DNA of 64,000 bases from Aquabacterium sp. (lineage in GTDB: Bacteria > Pseudomonadota > Gammaproteobacteria > Burkholderiales > Burkholderiaceae_C), in the NCBI GenBank assembly GCA_030654395.1, contig JAURXM010000108.1, positions 124,001 through 188,000 of the forward strand. Direction: 5' to 3'. The notes beneath the pieces were generated by a model. The model was not told the origin of the DNA and did no database searches. It saw only the letters and a list, made by a program, of their open reading frames with translations. Position numbers and translations under genes: made by a program. Position 1 is the first letter of the stretch. Each line of letters begins with the position of its first letter. Shown here one piece after another: positions 9,970-19,142 of this stretch.

Positions 9970-10002
9970 GGCTAAGGCAGGGCTAAGGCAGGGCTAAGGC
10001 AA
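9970..10002. repeat. Three tandem 11-bp direct repeats
   Basis: The unit ggctaaggcag occurs three times in a row, the last with one terminal change. It lies upstream of the DUF898 start, between that gene and the ccmI stop. It may affect promoter spacing or be simple slippage. Confidence 0.8.
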
Positions 10003-10066
10003 GTCTTCCATTGTCCGTTATGCGCATCGTGGCCCGTCGTGGTGTATTCCCCTGATCCCTTGTGGC

Positions 10067-11260
10067 TCAGCGCACAGGCTCGGTGATCTCAATCTGGATG
10101 TCTTTGGCGCCCAGCTTGACGGGCGCCGATGTGCCTTGGAAGTCACCTGTTTGCGGTGTAGCCTGACCGCTCTTGGAGATGCGGGCCCCCACGGTGACCT
10201 CAGCAAAGCCCGACAGCTTCATCTGGGGTGACATGGCCATGGCGTCGGTCAGCGAGAACTTAACAGGCAGATCTTTGACCTGCTTGCGCAAGACGGCCAG
10301 GGGGATCTTGGGGCCTTGCGCAGCCTTAGCAAAGATGAAAACTGTGTCGTCTGGCGAGACTTGCGTTGCCAAAGCCTTGGACAAGGTCACGACACCGGCA
10401 ACCTGCACCTCATCGCTTGATGTGGCGTTGGCGTTTGCTGTGGAGGCCACCTCCGGTGCGAGTGCAGGCAGGCCGGCACGCTGACGGGCGACATCCAGTG
10501 CTGATCGCACGTGCTTGCCCAGCTCAGGGTTGTCTGCAGGGGCGTGCTGGTTGGCTCGCGCCCACAAGTCAGCGGCAGCCTTGAAATCTTGTTTGTCAAA
10601 GGCGATGGTGCCTGACAGAAACAAGGCTTTGAAGTTGTTGGGATCAAGCTTCAGCGCTTTGTTGATCAATGCGGTGGGCTCTCCATCCAACTTGCGGCCG
10701 TTGGCGACGGCCATGGCGTCGGCATAGTCGGCATGAATCTGTGCATCGTCGGGGCGCAGGCCCAATGCCTTTTTGTAAGCGGGCAGTGATTCGCCGTGAC
10801 GGCCCAGTGCGGCATAGGTGCGCGCCAACATGGCCCAACCTTCGGCGTTGTTCGGATCTGTTTTGAGCTTGGCAGCCAAGCCATCCACCATGGCACTGAT
10901 TTGCTCAGGCGTCATCTTGTGCTGGCCGTTGTCTGATGAGGCGGTGGCGTCGCCGCCCGCCTCGCTGGCTTCAGGGACGTTGGATGCCCCATTGGGCCCC
11001 ACATGCCATGCAGCAGGGTTACCCACCCAAGCATAGCCGCCAGCGCCCATGACCACGACAAAGGCCACCATGCCCCAGATCAGTTTGCGAGAAACCTGTG
11101 CGGTCGGCTCGCTCACCTTGCCCGTCAGCACGGTGTCCACCAATTGGCGCTCTAGCTTGGCTTTGGCTGTTTGGTACTGGTCGTCAGGCAGCGCGCCGCT
11201 CTGCGCCAGTTCAGCCAGTTGAGACAGTTGTTGCTTGAGTTGTTCAATGCTGGGGGTCAT
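10067..11260 (-). CDS. ccmI: Cytochrome c biogenesis protein CcmI (TPR)
   Basis: Holds apocytochrome c for the CcmFH haem-ligation complex in System I maturation. It has about 397 residues: a short cytoplasmic N-terminal segment (PDDQYQTAKAKLERQLV), one transmembrane helix (about residues 58-76), a TPR domain with repeats such as NAEGWAMLARTYAALGRHGESLPAYKKAL, and a C-terminal beta-domain. It is the last gene of the ccm cluster. ATG 11260 follows ccmH closely; the long upstream frame overlaps ccmH and is rejected. Confidence 0.88.
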   Translation of the reverse strand: MTPSIEQLKQQLSQLAELAQSGALPDDQYQTAKAKLERQLVDTVLTGKVSEPTAQVSRKLIWGMVAFVVVMGAGGYAWVGNPAAWHVGPNGASNVPEASEAGGDATASSDNGQHKMTPEQISAMVDGLAAKLKTDPNNAEGWAMLARTYAALGRHGESLPAYKKALGLRPDDAQIHADYADAMAVANGRKLDGEPTALINKALKLDPNNFKALFLSGTIAFDKQDFKAAADLWARANQHAPADNPELGKHVRSALDVARQRAGLPALAPEVASTANANATSSDEVQVAGVVTLSKALATQVSPDDTVFIFAKAAQGPKIPLAVLRKQVKDLPVKFSLTDAMAMSPQMKLSGFAEVTVGARISKSGQATPQTGDFQGTSAPVKLGAKDIQIEITEPVR

Positions 11261-11273
11261 GGTGTGTGGGCAG

Positions 11274-11753
11274 TCAAACTTGGTCACTGCCGTCTGGCAG
11301 GTCGGGGTCAAAGGCATCGGCGCTCATGCGGGCGCGGCGGCGCAGGATCAGCCAAAGCGTCACCAAGCCAATCAAAGCCAGCACGCCTGGGCCGAACCAC
11401 AGCAAGGCGGTGCTGTTGTTGACGGGCGGGCGATACAGGATGAAGTCACCATAGCGGGCGGTCATGTAGTCGCGCACCTGTTGGTCGCTCTGGCCTTTGT
11501 CGAGCAAGCTGCGGATCTCTTTTCGCAGATCGACGGCGAGGCCTGAGTGTGAGTCAGCAATGGTTTGGTTTTGACAGACAAGGCAACGCAATTCGGTGGC
11601 AATGGCCAGCATGCGGGCCTCAAGGACAGGGTTGTCAGCAGCCGGTGTGGCTTCGCCAGCCCATACAGCTGTGTGGAGTCCGCAAGCGATCAATAGCAGC
11701 AAAAAAGTGCGTTGCAGCGTGGTGCGCATGAAGGTGGTGCCAAGCTTATCCAT
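11274..11753 (-). CDS. ccmH: Cytochrome c maturation protein CcmH
   Basis: Periplasmic membrane-anchored thiol oxidoreductase that reduces apocytochrome CxxCH cysteines for haem attachment. The catalytic LRCLVCQNQTIADS motif is present. It is preceded by a signal or anchor helix and followed by the C-terminal transmembrane helix. At about 159 residues it is the short CcmH form, with the CcmI function separate. ATG 11753 lies within the last codons of ccmG and has GAGG seven bases upstream, so translational coupling is likely. ATG 11729 is an alternative start. Confidence 0.9.
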   Translation of the reverse strand: MDKLGTTFMRTTLQRTFLLLLIACGLHTAVWAGEATPAADNPVLEARMLAIATELRCLVCQNQTIADSHSGLAVDLRKEIRSLLDKGQSDQQVRDYMTARYGDFILYRPPVNNSTALLWFGPGVLALIGLVTLWLILRRRARMSADAFDPDLPDGSDQV

Positions 11754-12270
11754 TGAGTTGCCTCAGCAGGGGTTCGATTTTCTTTTCAAGCACCTCGGGG
11801 GTGATCGGGCCAATTTGCTTGAACCTGATGACACCGGCCTTGTCGATGATGAAGGTCTCTGGCACGCCATAAACGCCGTAGTCAATGCCGGTGCGGCCAT
11901 CAAGGTCAAAGAGGGATTCAACATAGGGGTTGCCGCCTTCTTGCAACCAGCGCTGCCCGTCCGCACGCTCATCCTTGTAGTTCAGGCCATAGATAGGCAC
12001 TGTTTGGCGCCGTGCAAAATCAACGAGAACGGGGTGTTCCTGACGGCAGGCTACGCACCAAGACGCCCAGACGTTGAGCATCCAGACCTTGCCCAGCATG
12101 TCTTCTTTGCGCACGGTGCGCGCGCCATCAGCCAAGGTCGGCAGCGCAAAGGCGGGGGCGGGCTTGTTAATCAGGGGCGAGGGCACCTCGCGTGGGTCGA
12201 GCTTGAGGCCCACGCCTAAAAAAATCACCAGCGCCAAGAACAGCCCCAAGGGCAGTAAGAATCGCTTCAT
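11746..12270 (-). CDS. ccmG: Thiol:disulfide interchange protein CcmG/DsbE
   Basis: Membrane-anchored periplasmic thioredoxin-like protein that passes reductant from DsbD/CcdA to CcmH or apocytochrome c. It has an N-terminal anchor helix and the active site WASWCVACRQEH, with the cis-Pro loop GVPETFIID. About 174 residues from ATG 12270, which overlaps the ccmF stop by four bases (ATGA). A dsbD gene that could supply electrons lies at 58614-60296. Confidence 0.92.
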   Translation of the reverse strand: MKRFLLPLGLFLALVIFLGVGLKLDPREVPSPLINKPAPAFALPTLADGARTVRKEDMLGKVWMLNVWASWCVACRQEHPVLVDFARRQTVPIYGLNYKDERADGQRWLQEGGNPYVESLFDLDGRTGIDYGVYGVPETFIIDKAGVIRFKQIGPITPEVLEKKIEPLLRQLNG

Positions 12271-14240
12271 GCTGCCACCTGTTTGGGCCTGTATCGCCTG
12301 TCGGAGGCTGCCAAGATGCCGCCCATCACCATGATGACGCAGCCCCCCCATATCCAGTTGACAAAGGGTTTGTGGTAGATCCGGATGATCCAATCGCCCG
12401 TATCTAGTTGCTCGCCCATGGAGACGTACAAGTCGCGTGTGATCCCCGCGTCAATGGCCGCCTCCGTCATGGGGTTGTTTTGAACGAGGTAGACGCGTTT
12501 TTCAGGGTACAGCGTGGTGACCGCTTGCCCGTTGTGGGTAATGGACACATCTGCCCTGGCAGCGGTGTAGTTGGGGCCTTTGACCTCGCGTACGTCGTTC
12601 AGTGCGAACACATAGCCGCCAGCCTCGGTGGTGTCACCGATCGCCATTTTCACGTCACGCTCGGTTTCGTAGGTTTTGACCATGCTCACACCAAAGGCGA
12701 ACGCGGCCACCCCGAGATGGGCCACCATCATGCCCATGGTGGCAAGCGGTAAGCGGCGCAGTTTGGTTAGCACTTGGCTGATACGACTGACACGACTGTC
12801 GATTGCACCGTTATGGATGGGTTTGATTTTTTGCCAAAGGTCCAGGGACACGGATGAGGCGATCCAGAATGTCATCCACAGGCCGACTGTGGTGGCCAAA
12901 TTGATCTTGCCTGCCAGCCAACCTGTTAACAAGGCAGCGACAACGGAGACAACCAGCGCCCAGCGCAGTCTCAGGGCCAGTTCAGGTAACTCGGATTTTT
13001 TCCAGCGAGCCAGTGGGCCCACCCCCATCAGGAAAACCAAGGGGACCATCAGCGCAACAAAGACGGTATCGAAGTAAGGCGGGCCAACTGATATTTTGCC
13101 TAAACCTAAGGCATCGAGAAACAGGGGATAGAGCGTGCCCAGCAGCACAGACGCCGTGGCGACAATCAGCAGCACGTTGTTGGCCAGCAGCAGGCTTTCT
13201 TTGGACAGCACGGCAAAGCGTTGGCCCATGCCTACGGATGGGGCGCGCCAAGCGTAGAGCAGCAACGAGGCACCGATCACAATCACCAAAAATGCCAAGA
13301 TGAACAAGCCGCGTTTGGGGTCAGACGCAAAGGCATGGACGGACGACAGCACGCCCGATCGAACCAAGAACGTGCCCAGCAAGGACAATGAAAATGCAGT
13401 GATTGCCAACAGGACGGTCCAGTTTTTGAAGCTGCCGCGCTTTTCTGTGACGGCCAGTGAATGCATCAAAGCGGTGCCAGCCAACCAAGGCATGAAAGAT
13501 GCGTTCTCAACCGGGTCCCAGAACCACCAACCACCCCAGCCGAGTTCGTAGTACGCCCAAGCACTACCGAGCATGATGCCGATGGTCAGGCACACCCAAG
13601 CGGCTGTCGTCCAAGGCCGGGTCCAACGTGCCCACGTGGCGTCGAGCTGGCCACCTAGCAGGGCCGCGATAGAGAACGCAAACGCGACAGAGAAGCCGAC
13701 ATAGCCCATGTAGAGCATGGGTGGGTGCACAACCATGCCTGGGTCTTGAAGCAGGGGGTTCAGGTCTTGACCCTCGGCGGCCATCGGCAGAAGTCGGTCA
13801 AATGGGTCAGAGGTGCCCATCATGAACAGCAAGAAGCCAAAGGTGATCATGCCCATGACACCCAAGGTGCGTGCCAACATGACTTGCGGTAGGTGTTGAC
13901 TGAACTGCGCGACAGCCAGCATCCAACCGCACAACATCAACACCCACATCAGCAAAGAGCCTTCATGGCCACCCCAAACAGCCGCCATGCGGTAGGCCAC
14001 TGGCAGGGCGCTGTTGGAGTTCGATGCCACGTACAGAACCGAGAAATCGTTCTGTATGAAGCAGGCTGTCAGGGCGACAAATGCAGCACACACCATCAAA
14101 AATAAGATGCGAGCGAGTGGGCGCGCCAAGGCCATTTGGCCTGTGTTATTGCGGTAAGCCCCCCACATGGGGATGGTTGACAGCAGGATGGATACGGCGA
14201 GTGCCAACGCGAGGGCCAGTTGGCCCAGTTCCGGGATCAT
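12267..14240 (-). CDS. ccmF: Haem lyase subunit CcmF
   Basis: Large integral membrane protein of about 657 residues that takes haem from holo-CcmE and attaches it to apocytochrome c. It carries the tryptophan-rich [19 protein letters not shown] motif with flanking conserved histidines, many transmembrane helices and a large C-terminal periplasmic loop. It overlaps ccmE at its 5' end by four bases and ccmG at its 3' end by four bases, as in a compact operon. Confidence 0.95.
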   Translation of the reverse strand: MIPELGQLALALALAVSILLSTIPMWGAYRNNTGQMALARPLARILFLMVCAAFVALTACFIQNDFSVLYVASNSNSALPVAYRMAAVWGGHEGSLLMWVLMLCGWMLAVAQFSQHLPQVMLARTLGVMGMITFGFLLFMMGTSDPFDRLLPMAAEGQDLNPLLQDPGMVVHPPMLYMGYVGFSVAFAFSIAALLGGQLDATWARWTRPWTTAAWVCLTIGIMLGSAWAYYELGWGGWWFWDPVENASFMPWLAGTALMHSLAVTEKRGSFKNWTVLLAITAFSLSLLGTFLVRSGVLSSVHAFASDPKRGLFILAFLVIVIGASLLLYAWRAPSVGMGQRFAVLSKESLLLANNVLLIVATASVLLGTLYPLFLDALGLGKISVGPPYFDTVFVALMVPLVFLMGVGPLARWKKSELPELALRLRWALVVSVVAALLTGWLAGKINLATTVGLWMTFWIASSVSLDLWQKIKPIHNGAIDSRVSRISQVLTKLRRLPLATMGMMVAHLGVAAFAFGVSMVKTYETERDVKMAIGDTTEAGGYVFALNDVREVKGPNYTAARADVSITHNGQAVTTLYPEKRVYLVQNNPMTEAAIDAGITRDLYVSMGEQLDTGDWIIRIYHKPFVNWIWGGCVIMVMGGILAASDRRYRPKQVAA

Positions 14241-14698
14241 TTCGGCTCCTTGTTTTGCCCGGCGATGATGCGGGCGTTGGCTTCAGATGCGCGTTTGAGT
14301 GCTTCGGCGGCCTCTGGTGGCATGTAGTTTTCGTCGTGCTTGGCCAGCACTTCTTTGGCCACGAACACGCCGTTGGTATTGAGTTGGCCTTGTGCCACCA
14401 CGCCTTTACCCTCTTTGAAGAGGTCAGGCAAGATGCCCTCGAAGCGCACGGGGACGGATCGGAATGTGTCCGTGACAGCAAAGTTGACATGCACACCATC
14501 GCGTGCCACGGAGCCTTGTTGGACTAACCCGCCCAAACGGAAGGTGCGGTCAAGTGGGGCTTCTTTGGCCACGATCTGAGATGGCGTGAAGAAAAACACC
14601 AAGTTACTTTGGAAAGCGTTGAGTACCAAGGCGACGGCGGCCCCCAGTATGGCCAGCCCGCCCACGATGAGGCCCAGGCGTTTTTGACGCGGTGTCAT
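14237..14698 (-). CDS. ccmE: Periplasmic haem chaperone CcmE
   Basis: Binds haem covalently and delivers it to CcmF. It has an N-terminal anchor helix, an OB-like beta-barrel ([18 protein letters not shown]) and the haem-binding histidine in [12 protein letters not shown]. About 153 residues, the usual length. It lies one base after the ccmD stop and overlaps ccmF by four bases. Confidence 0.95.
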   Translation of the reverse strand: MTPRQKRLGLIVGGLAILGAAVALVLNAFQSNLVFFFTPSQIVAKEAPLDRTFRLGGLVQQGSVARDGVHVNFAVTDTFRSVPVRFEGILPDLFKEGKGVVAQGQLNTNGVFVAKEVLAKHDENYMPPEAAEALKRASEANARIIAGQNKEPK

Positions 14699-14699
14699 A

Positions 14700-14867
14700 T
14701 CAGTTGTCCTCTAGAGAAGGGGAGGCATTGAGCCAAGCCTGGCGCCTGCGACGAATGGCCAGTACAGGCTCGATCAGCATGCACGCCAAGGTGACGCCGT
14801 AGGCGCCCCAGATGTACAGGCCACGGCCATCCATGGCTATGAAATCAGACAAACTTTGCCATTGCAT
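14700..14867 (-). CDS. ccmD: Haem exporter protein CcmD
   Basis: A 55-residue small membrane protein. Reading the minus strand from ATG 14867 gives an N-terminus [14 protein letters not shown], one transmembrane helix beginning [10 protein letters not shown], then a basic RRRRQ cytoplasmic tail. This matches CcmD, which helps release holo-CcmE from CcmABC. It sits exactly where ccmD is expected, between ccmC and ccmE. The gene is easily missed because it is so short. Confidence 0.9.
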   Translation of the reverse strand: MQWQSLSDFIAMDGRGLYIWGAYGVTLACMLIEPVLAIRRRRQAWLNASPSLEDN

Positions 14868-14870
14868 GGT

Positions 14871-15617
14871 TTATTCCTTGGCCGGTTGGGTGAGGGCGGT
14901 GACCCATTGGGCGCCACGTTCGCGCTCCACGACGATGGCACGGGTGCGGGTGAACACGACGGCGAAGGCATAGGCCCAAAATGAGAGCGTCATCAGTAGC
15001 AGGGCGGTCAGCATGGTGGCGGCCATTTTGGGGGCGGCTGTCATGCTGATGGTTGAGCCTTGGTGAAGGGTGTTCCACCAAGTCACCGAAAAATAGATGA
15101 TGGGCACGTTGACTGCGCCGACCAAGGCCAGCAGTGCGCCAGCGTGGTCGCCTCGGCGTGGGTCATCAATGGCTTCTACCAGCGCGATGTAGCCCAAGTA
15201 GAGAAACAGCAAGATCAGCTCTGAGGTTAGTCTGGCATCCCACACCCACCAAGTGCCCCAAGTCGGTTTGCCCCACAACGCGCCTGTCCAAAGGGCGATG
15301 AAGGTGAACATCGCGCCCGTGGGGGCAATGGCACGAGACAGCATGGACGCTAGCCTGATGTTGAAGGCCCAGCCTATGCCCGCCCAAAAGGCCATGACCA
15401 AGTACAGCACCATGGACATCCATGCGGCCGGCACGTGGATGAAAATGATGCGGTAGGCTTGACCTTGCTGGAAGTCGCTCGGGGCGATGATGAAGCCTTG
15501 GTACAAACCTGCCACCGCAGTCAAGATGCTGACGGCCCATAGCCAAGGTATGGCGGCTGCGGCCAAGGGCTCGAACCGCGAGGGGGCTGCAAAAGTGGTC
15601 CAACTCAAACGAGACAT
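14871..15617 (-). CDS. ccmC: Haem transporter subunit CcmC
   Basis: Inner-membrane haem handling protein that loads haem onto CcmE. It has six transmembrane helices and the signature WGTWWVWDARLTSEL, flanked by conserved histidines (FIHVPAAWMS; WWNTLHQGS). About 248 residues from ATG 15617; the ATG 18 bases upstream is less likely. It lies four bases after ccmB and three before ccmD. Confidence 0.94.
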   Translation of the reverse strand: MSRLSWTTFAAPSRFEPLAAAAIPWLWAVSILTAVAGLYQGFIIAPSDFQQGQAYRIIFIHVPAAWMSMVLYLVMAFWAGIGWAFNIRLASMLSRAIAPTGAMFTFIALWTGALWGKPTWGTWWVWDARLTSELILLFLYLGYIALVEAIDDPRRGDHAGALLALVGAVNVPIIYFSVTWWNTLHQGSTISMTAAPKMAATMLTALLLMTLSFWAYAFAVVFTRTRAIVVERERGAQWVTALTQPAKE

Positions 15618-15621
15618 GATT

Positions 15622-16278
15622 TCAATCCAGCGCAATTTTCAGGGCCGCTGCGGTGGCCCAAGGCGCACCCAATAGCGTCAGCAACAGCAAGGCGCCCAAC
15701 AACGATAAATGGCCTTGGGGTGACAGTCCTGCAGATACCGCGCCGACCGCGCCAGCGCCAAAAATCAGCACGGGTATGGCCAGCGGCAGCACCAGCAGCA
15801 CGATCAACATGCCGCCACTGCGTAATCCTAGTGTCAAAGCCGCCCCGACCCCACCCAGTAAGCTCAAAATAGGTGTGCCCAGCAGCAGACTGAGCACCAA
15901 AGTTGTTAATTCAGGGCCACGCACATCAAACAGCAAACCCAGAATGGGCGAGGCGATCACCAGAGGCAGGCCATTGACCGCCCAGTGCGCGATGGCCTTG
16001 GCCAGTGCCAAACCAGCAAGGGATCGACCCGAGAGCAGCATTTGCTCCAAGCTGCCATCCCCGTAGTCGCTGCCGTACAAACCGGTCAAAGACAGCAGCG
16101 AGGCGAGCAGGGCGCACACCCAAACGACGCCGGGTGCCATGGTTCTCAGCATTTGAGGCTCGGGGCCCACGCCCAGCGGGAAGAGGCTGGCGGCAACCAC
16201 AAAAAACACCAGTGGCAGCAGGGCTTCTGTGCGGCGCCTGCCGGCCAGTTGCCAGTCTCGGTAAATCAAGGCCCACAT
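15622..16278 (-). CDS. ccmB: Haem exporter permease CcmB
   Basis: ABC transporter membrane subunit of System I, 218 residues with six hydrophobic helices. The N-terminal RDWQLAGRRRTEALLPLVFF and the GSDYGDGSLEQMLLS segment are typical. It pairs with CcmA encoded six bases upstream. Confidence 0.93.
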   Translation of the reverse strand: MWALIYRDWQLAGRRRTEALLPLVFFVVAASLFPLGVGPEPQMLRTMAPGVVWVCALLASLLSLTGLYGSDYGDGSLEQMLLSGRSLAGLALAKAIAHWAVNGLPLVIASPILGLLFDVRGPELTTLVLSLLLGTPILSLLGGVGAALTLGLRSGGMLIVLLVLPLAIPVLIFGAGAVGAVSAGLSPQGHLSLLGALLLLTLLGAPWATAAALKIALD

Positions 16279-16284
16279 GTGCGC

Positions 16285-16911
16285 TTACCCCTTGCCCGGT
16301 GCGTCAAGGTGCAAATCGACCAGCTCGGGCAGATTGGCAGCTTGGTGGCTGGTGAGGATCACGGATCCGCCTGATTGGCGGTGGTCGTGGATGAGCGTGT
16401 TCAACGTGGCCACACCTTGGTCGTCTAGGGCATCAAAGGGTTCATCCAATATCCACAAAGAGCCGGGCGGCGACAGCGCCAAACGTGCCAGCGCCACCCG
16501 TCGGCGTTGGCCTTGCGACAAGGTGCGCACCAAGGCGTGGCGCCGCGCCTTGATCCCCATGCGGTCTAGCGCTTGCACCATGGAGGCCTCATCTGCGGCG
16601 TCATCGTGCAGTCGAACCAGAAAGGCCAGTGCCTCCAGTGCGGTCAGATCGTCTTTCAAGGCGTGTTGATGGCCTAGGTACACAAGGCGTGTGGATGTGG
16701 TGATGCGCCCTTGTGCGGCCTGTGACAAACCGGCCAGCAGACGCAAAAGACTGGTTTTGCCACGCCCGTTGGGGCCACGCACCCAGATGGCTTGCCCAGC
16801 TTGAATGGACAGATTCAAATGCTGAAACAGCAGGCGCTCACCACGCCTGCAGGCCAAATCCTGAGCGTTGAGGAGGCAAAGCTGTGAATCAATAGTCGTA
16901 GCGGTAGCCAA
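16285..16911 (-). CDS. ccmA: Haem exporter ATP-binding protein CcmA
   Basis: ABC ATPase of the CcmAB(C) complex, about 208 residues. Walker A is GPNGRGKTSLL, the signature is LSQGQRRRVALARL, and Walker B is LWILDEPFDALDD. The inferred start is TTG 16911, overlapping the 3' end of the beta-barrel gene by about 23 bases. No ATG is available near the expected N-terminus, so the start is uncertain. The overlap suggests co-transcription with the outer-membrane protein and cytochrome genes. Confidence 0.9.
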   Translation of the reverse strand: MATATTIDSQLCLLNAQDLACRRGERLLFQHLNLSIQAGQAIWVRGPNGRGKTSLLRLLAGLSQAAQGRITTSTRLVYLGHQHALKDDLTALEALAFLVRLHDDAADEASMVQALDRMGIKARRHALVRTLSQGQRRRVALARLALSPPGSLWILDEPFDALDDQGVATLNTLIHDHRQSGGSVILTSHQAANLPELVDLHLDAPGKG

Positions 16912-19111
16912 GGAAATACGTGTAGCGTGTGCTGATATCGGTCGTGGTCACGCCAACAGTGCGCGTGTAGTCCACATTCAAATTGGACTCCAGTGTGACA
17001 GATGGGCGGGGTCTGAATGATGCCTTGAAACCGGGGCCCCAAGAAGTTGTCGTGATGTCCATGTCCGTTGTGAAGTCTTTGGTGACGTTGCGTTGCCACC
17101 GCAGGCCGGGCTCAATCTGCCACGAGTCGCTCAAGGGGGTCATGTTGTAGTACGAAATCTGACGCACATTGAACTGGCTGCTGTTGGTCAGTGACGCGGC
17201 AATCACGTTGGTGTCGTGTTGAGAGTATAAATTTGAGCCAATGGCCTGCAGGCCTAATGTGCGCTGTTGCCCACTGGCGGCTTGGCCGGTTGGCAAGACC
17301 TCATTGGGGGCGATGAAGCCTGTGCGATTGAGGTGTACGTCCACACCAACCAACCACTGCGCGTTCAGTGGCGTGGTGATGGACGCCATCGAATGTGTCC
17401 AGTAGGACGTGTTGTTGCGAACCAGTTCTCGCAATTGGGCCACGGAGTAGCCGCTGCGTTTGAGGTCGTTGATGGTTTGGGGCAGGATGCTGGCCTCAGC
17501 CAGTTCCTTGAATTGGAAGAACAAGGTTTGACCCAGCGATGCGGGCGACAGACTGCGGCGTTCATACAGGACGTTCACCGTGGTGTTGCCTTCACCTAAA
17601 TACATGCCCTGCAAGCTGGCAACGTTGAGTTTTTTGAACAGCACGTCGTAGTCGCTGGTGGCCATCACCGAGGCGTTTTGGGTGAAATAACGCAAATCAG
17701 CGCCAACGGAGCGCCTGTCCACCTCACCATCGATCATGCGTTGCACGGTAAAGGCCGATGCGCCGATATTGGGCGTTAAGGCATCCGCATCAACGGACAG
17801 TCCGACGAACTGACGCTTGGCTTGGGCCAGCACATCGGTTGGTACGCCTGCTGCCACCGATGCTTTCCATTTGGGCTGGAAGGCGTAGCTGGCTGATCCG
17901 CCGTCATAGCGGCCTTCACCACCCCACATGGCGGATTGCCGGCCCAACCGGCTGCGCAGGCCATTGTGTAGCCCCTGGTAGTCCATGTAGGCCGCGGTCA
18001 GTCTGTTGCGGTGACGTGTTTTGCCGCGCAGCTTGCTCTCATCCAACATGTTGTAGTCGTACTGATCACGTACGACCAACTTCAGGTCTTTGTCTGCATC
18101 GCGGCTGCGCCATGTCGTATCCATGTTGGTGGACAGCAGGCGTTGATCCGTGGCGCTGATGGGGCTTTTGCTGCGCTTGTCGATTTCATCGGGCGACAGC
18201 AGCGTGCCGTCTGTGTCCCGCACGGCCTGAGACTCGAAGGTCGATTTGCCCCCGTAAAAATACTGCGATATGGAGCCTGTGACCGTGGTGACGCTCTCCG
18301 GCTTGTTGATCGCCACGGGCGCGACGTCAGGCTTGACCTCGGTTGGGCTCAAGCCAGCCAGCACAGCCCGGACGCGCTCTGCACCGGGTCCAGTGGGGAA
18401 CTGTTTGAGGTAGGACTCGAACTCGGCTTGGGCTTTTAGGGTGTCACCTTGTGCCAGCCGCGCCATACCCAGCATTTCCTGTGCTTCAGGCGTGAGGGCG
18501 GATGCGGGCAGCTCCAGCAGTTGGTTCAGCGTCTTGACAGCGTCGTCGAGCCGTTGCTGCTCGTACGCCTGCCGAGCTGACAGCAACCAATCCTGAGCTT
18601 GTTGTGCGGGGGGCTGGATGGGTGCTATTTCAGCGATCGGGGTCTCTTTTTGCGAGCTCACGTGACCTTGATCCGGCATGATCGATGCCCCCAAGCCTTC
18701 CAGCACCAGTTCGATCTGGCGGTCACTCCTGCCCATGCGTACTTTGAAGCGCGTGGCTTGGCTGAACTTGATCACCAGCCGTCGATTGGGATCTTCTAGG
18801 TTGTCAGAGCGAACTGGCTCATCATCCACGGTGATGGTGGGCAGGCCATTCGTTTTGATCACGCGGCGCTCGCCAGCCACATAAACGGGCGGCGCATCAC
18901 CTCGTCGAACTTGATAGTAGGCCTGTGTCAAGTCGTTGTTGCGAGACGATGTGGCGCGCAACAAGCTGACAGGGGATGTCATGCGGATCTGGACAATGGC
19001 GTTGTTGCCATCGCGGCGTACATAGACCTCGTCCATGATCTCTGCGTGAGCAGGCCATGCAGCAGCGACGAGCACAGATGCGATAAGCCGGGTGAGTGCT
19101 GTTTTTTTCAT
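16889..19111 (-). CDS. Outer-membrane beta-barrel protein with N-terminal TPR domain
   Basis: About 740 residues. It has a cleavable signal peptide ending PAHA, then a periplasmic beta-rich domain (about 25-160), a TPR-like helical segment (about 185-265; LLSARQAYEQQRLDDAVKTLNQLL), and roughly 450 residues of alternating beta-strands ending in aromatic YRYDY, a typical barrel-insertion signal. I infer a porin-like barrel. It is encoded directly after two multihaem cytochromes and before ccmA, so it may form the outer-membrane sleeve through which they pass electrons, as MtrB/MtoB do. It has no recognisable sequence likeness to MtrB (no N-terminal CxxC seen). The alternative is an export or assembly barrel for the large cytochrome. 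Confidence 0.65.
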   Translation of the reverse strand: MKKTALTRLIASVLVAAAWPAHAEIMDEVYVRRDGNNAIVQIRMTSPVSLLRATSSRNNDLTQAYYQVRRGDAPPVYVAGERRVIKTNGLPTITVDDEPVRSDNLEDPNRRLVIKFSQATRFKVRMGRSDRQIELVLEGLGASIMPDQGHVSSQKETPIAEIAPIQPPAQQAQDWLLSARQAYEQQRLDDAVKTLNQLLELPASALTPEAQEMLGMARLAQGDTLKAQAEFESYLKQFPTGPGAERVRAVLAGLSPTEVKPDVAPVAINKPESVTTVTGSISQYFYGGKSTFESQAVRDTDGTLLSPDEIDKRSKSPISATDQRLLSTNMDTTWRSRDADKDLKLVVRDQYDYNMLDESKLRGKTRHRNRLTAAYMDYQGLHNGLRSRLGRQSAMWGGEGRYDGGSASYAFQPKWKASVAAGVPTDVLAQAKRQFVGLSVDADALTPNIGASAFTVQRMIDGEVDRRSVGADLRYFTQNASVMATSDYDVLFKKLNVASLQGMYLGEGNTTVNVLYERRSLSPASLGQTLFFQFKELAEASILPQTINDLKRSGYSVAQLRELVRNNTSYWTHSMASITTPLNAQWLVGVDVHLNRTGFIAPNEVLPTGQAASGQQRTLGLQAIGSNLYSQHDTNVIAASLTNSSQFNVRQISYYNMTPLSDSWQIEPGLRWQRNVTKDFTTDMDITTTSWGPGFKASFRPRPSVTLESNLNVDYTRTVGVTTTDISTRYTYFLGYRYDY

Positions 19112-19142
19112 AGGTTCTCGGATGGGTGGCGCAAGCCTTGTC

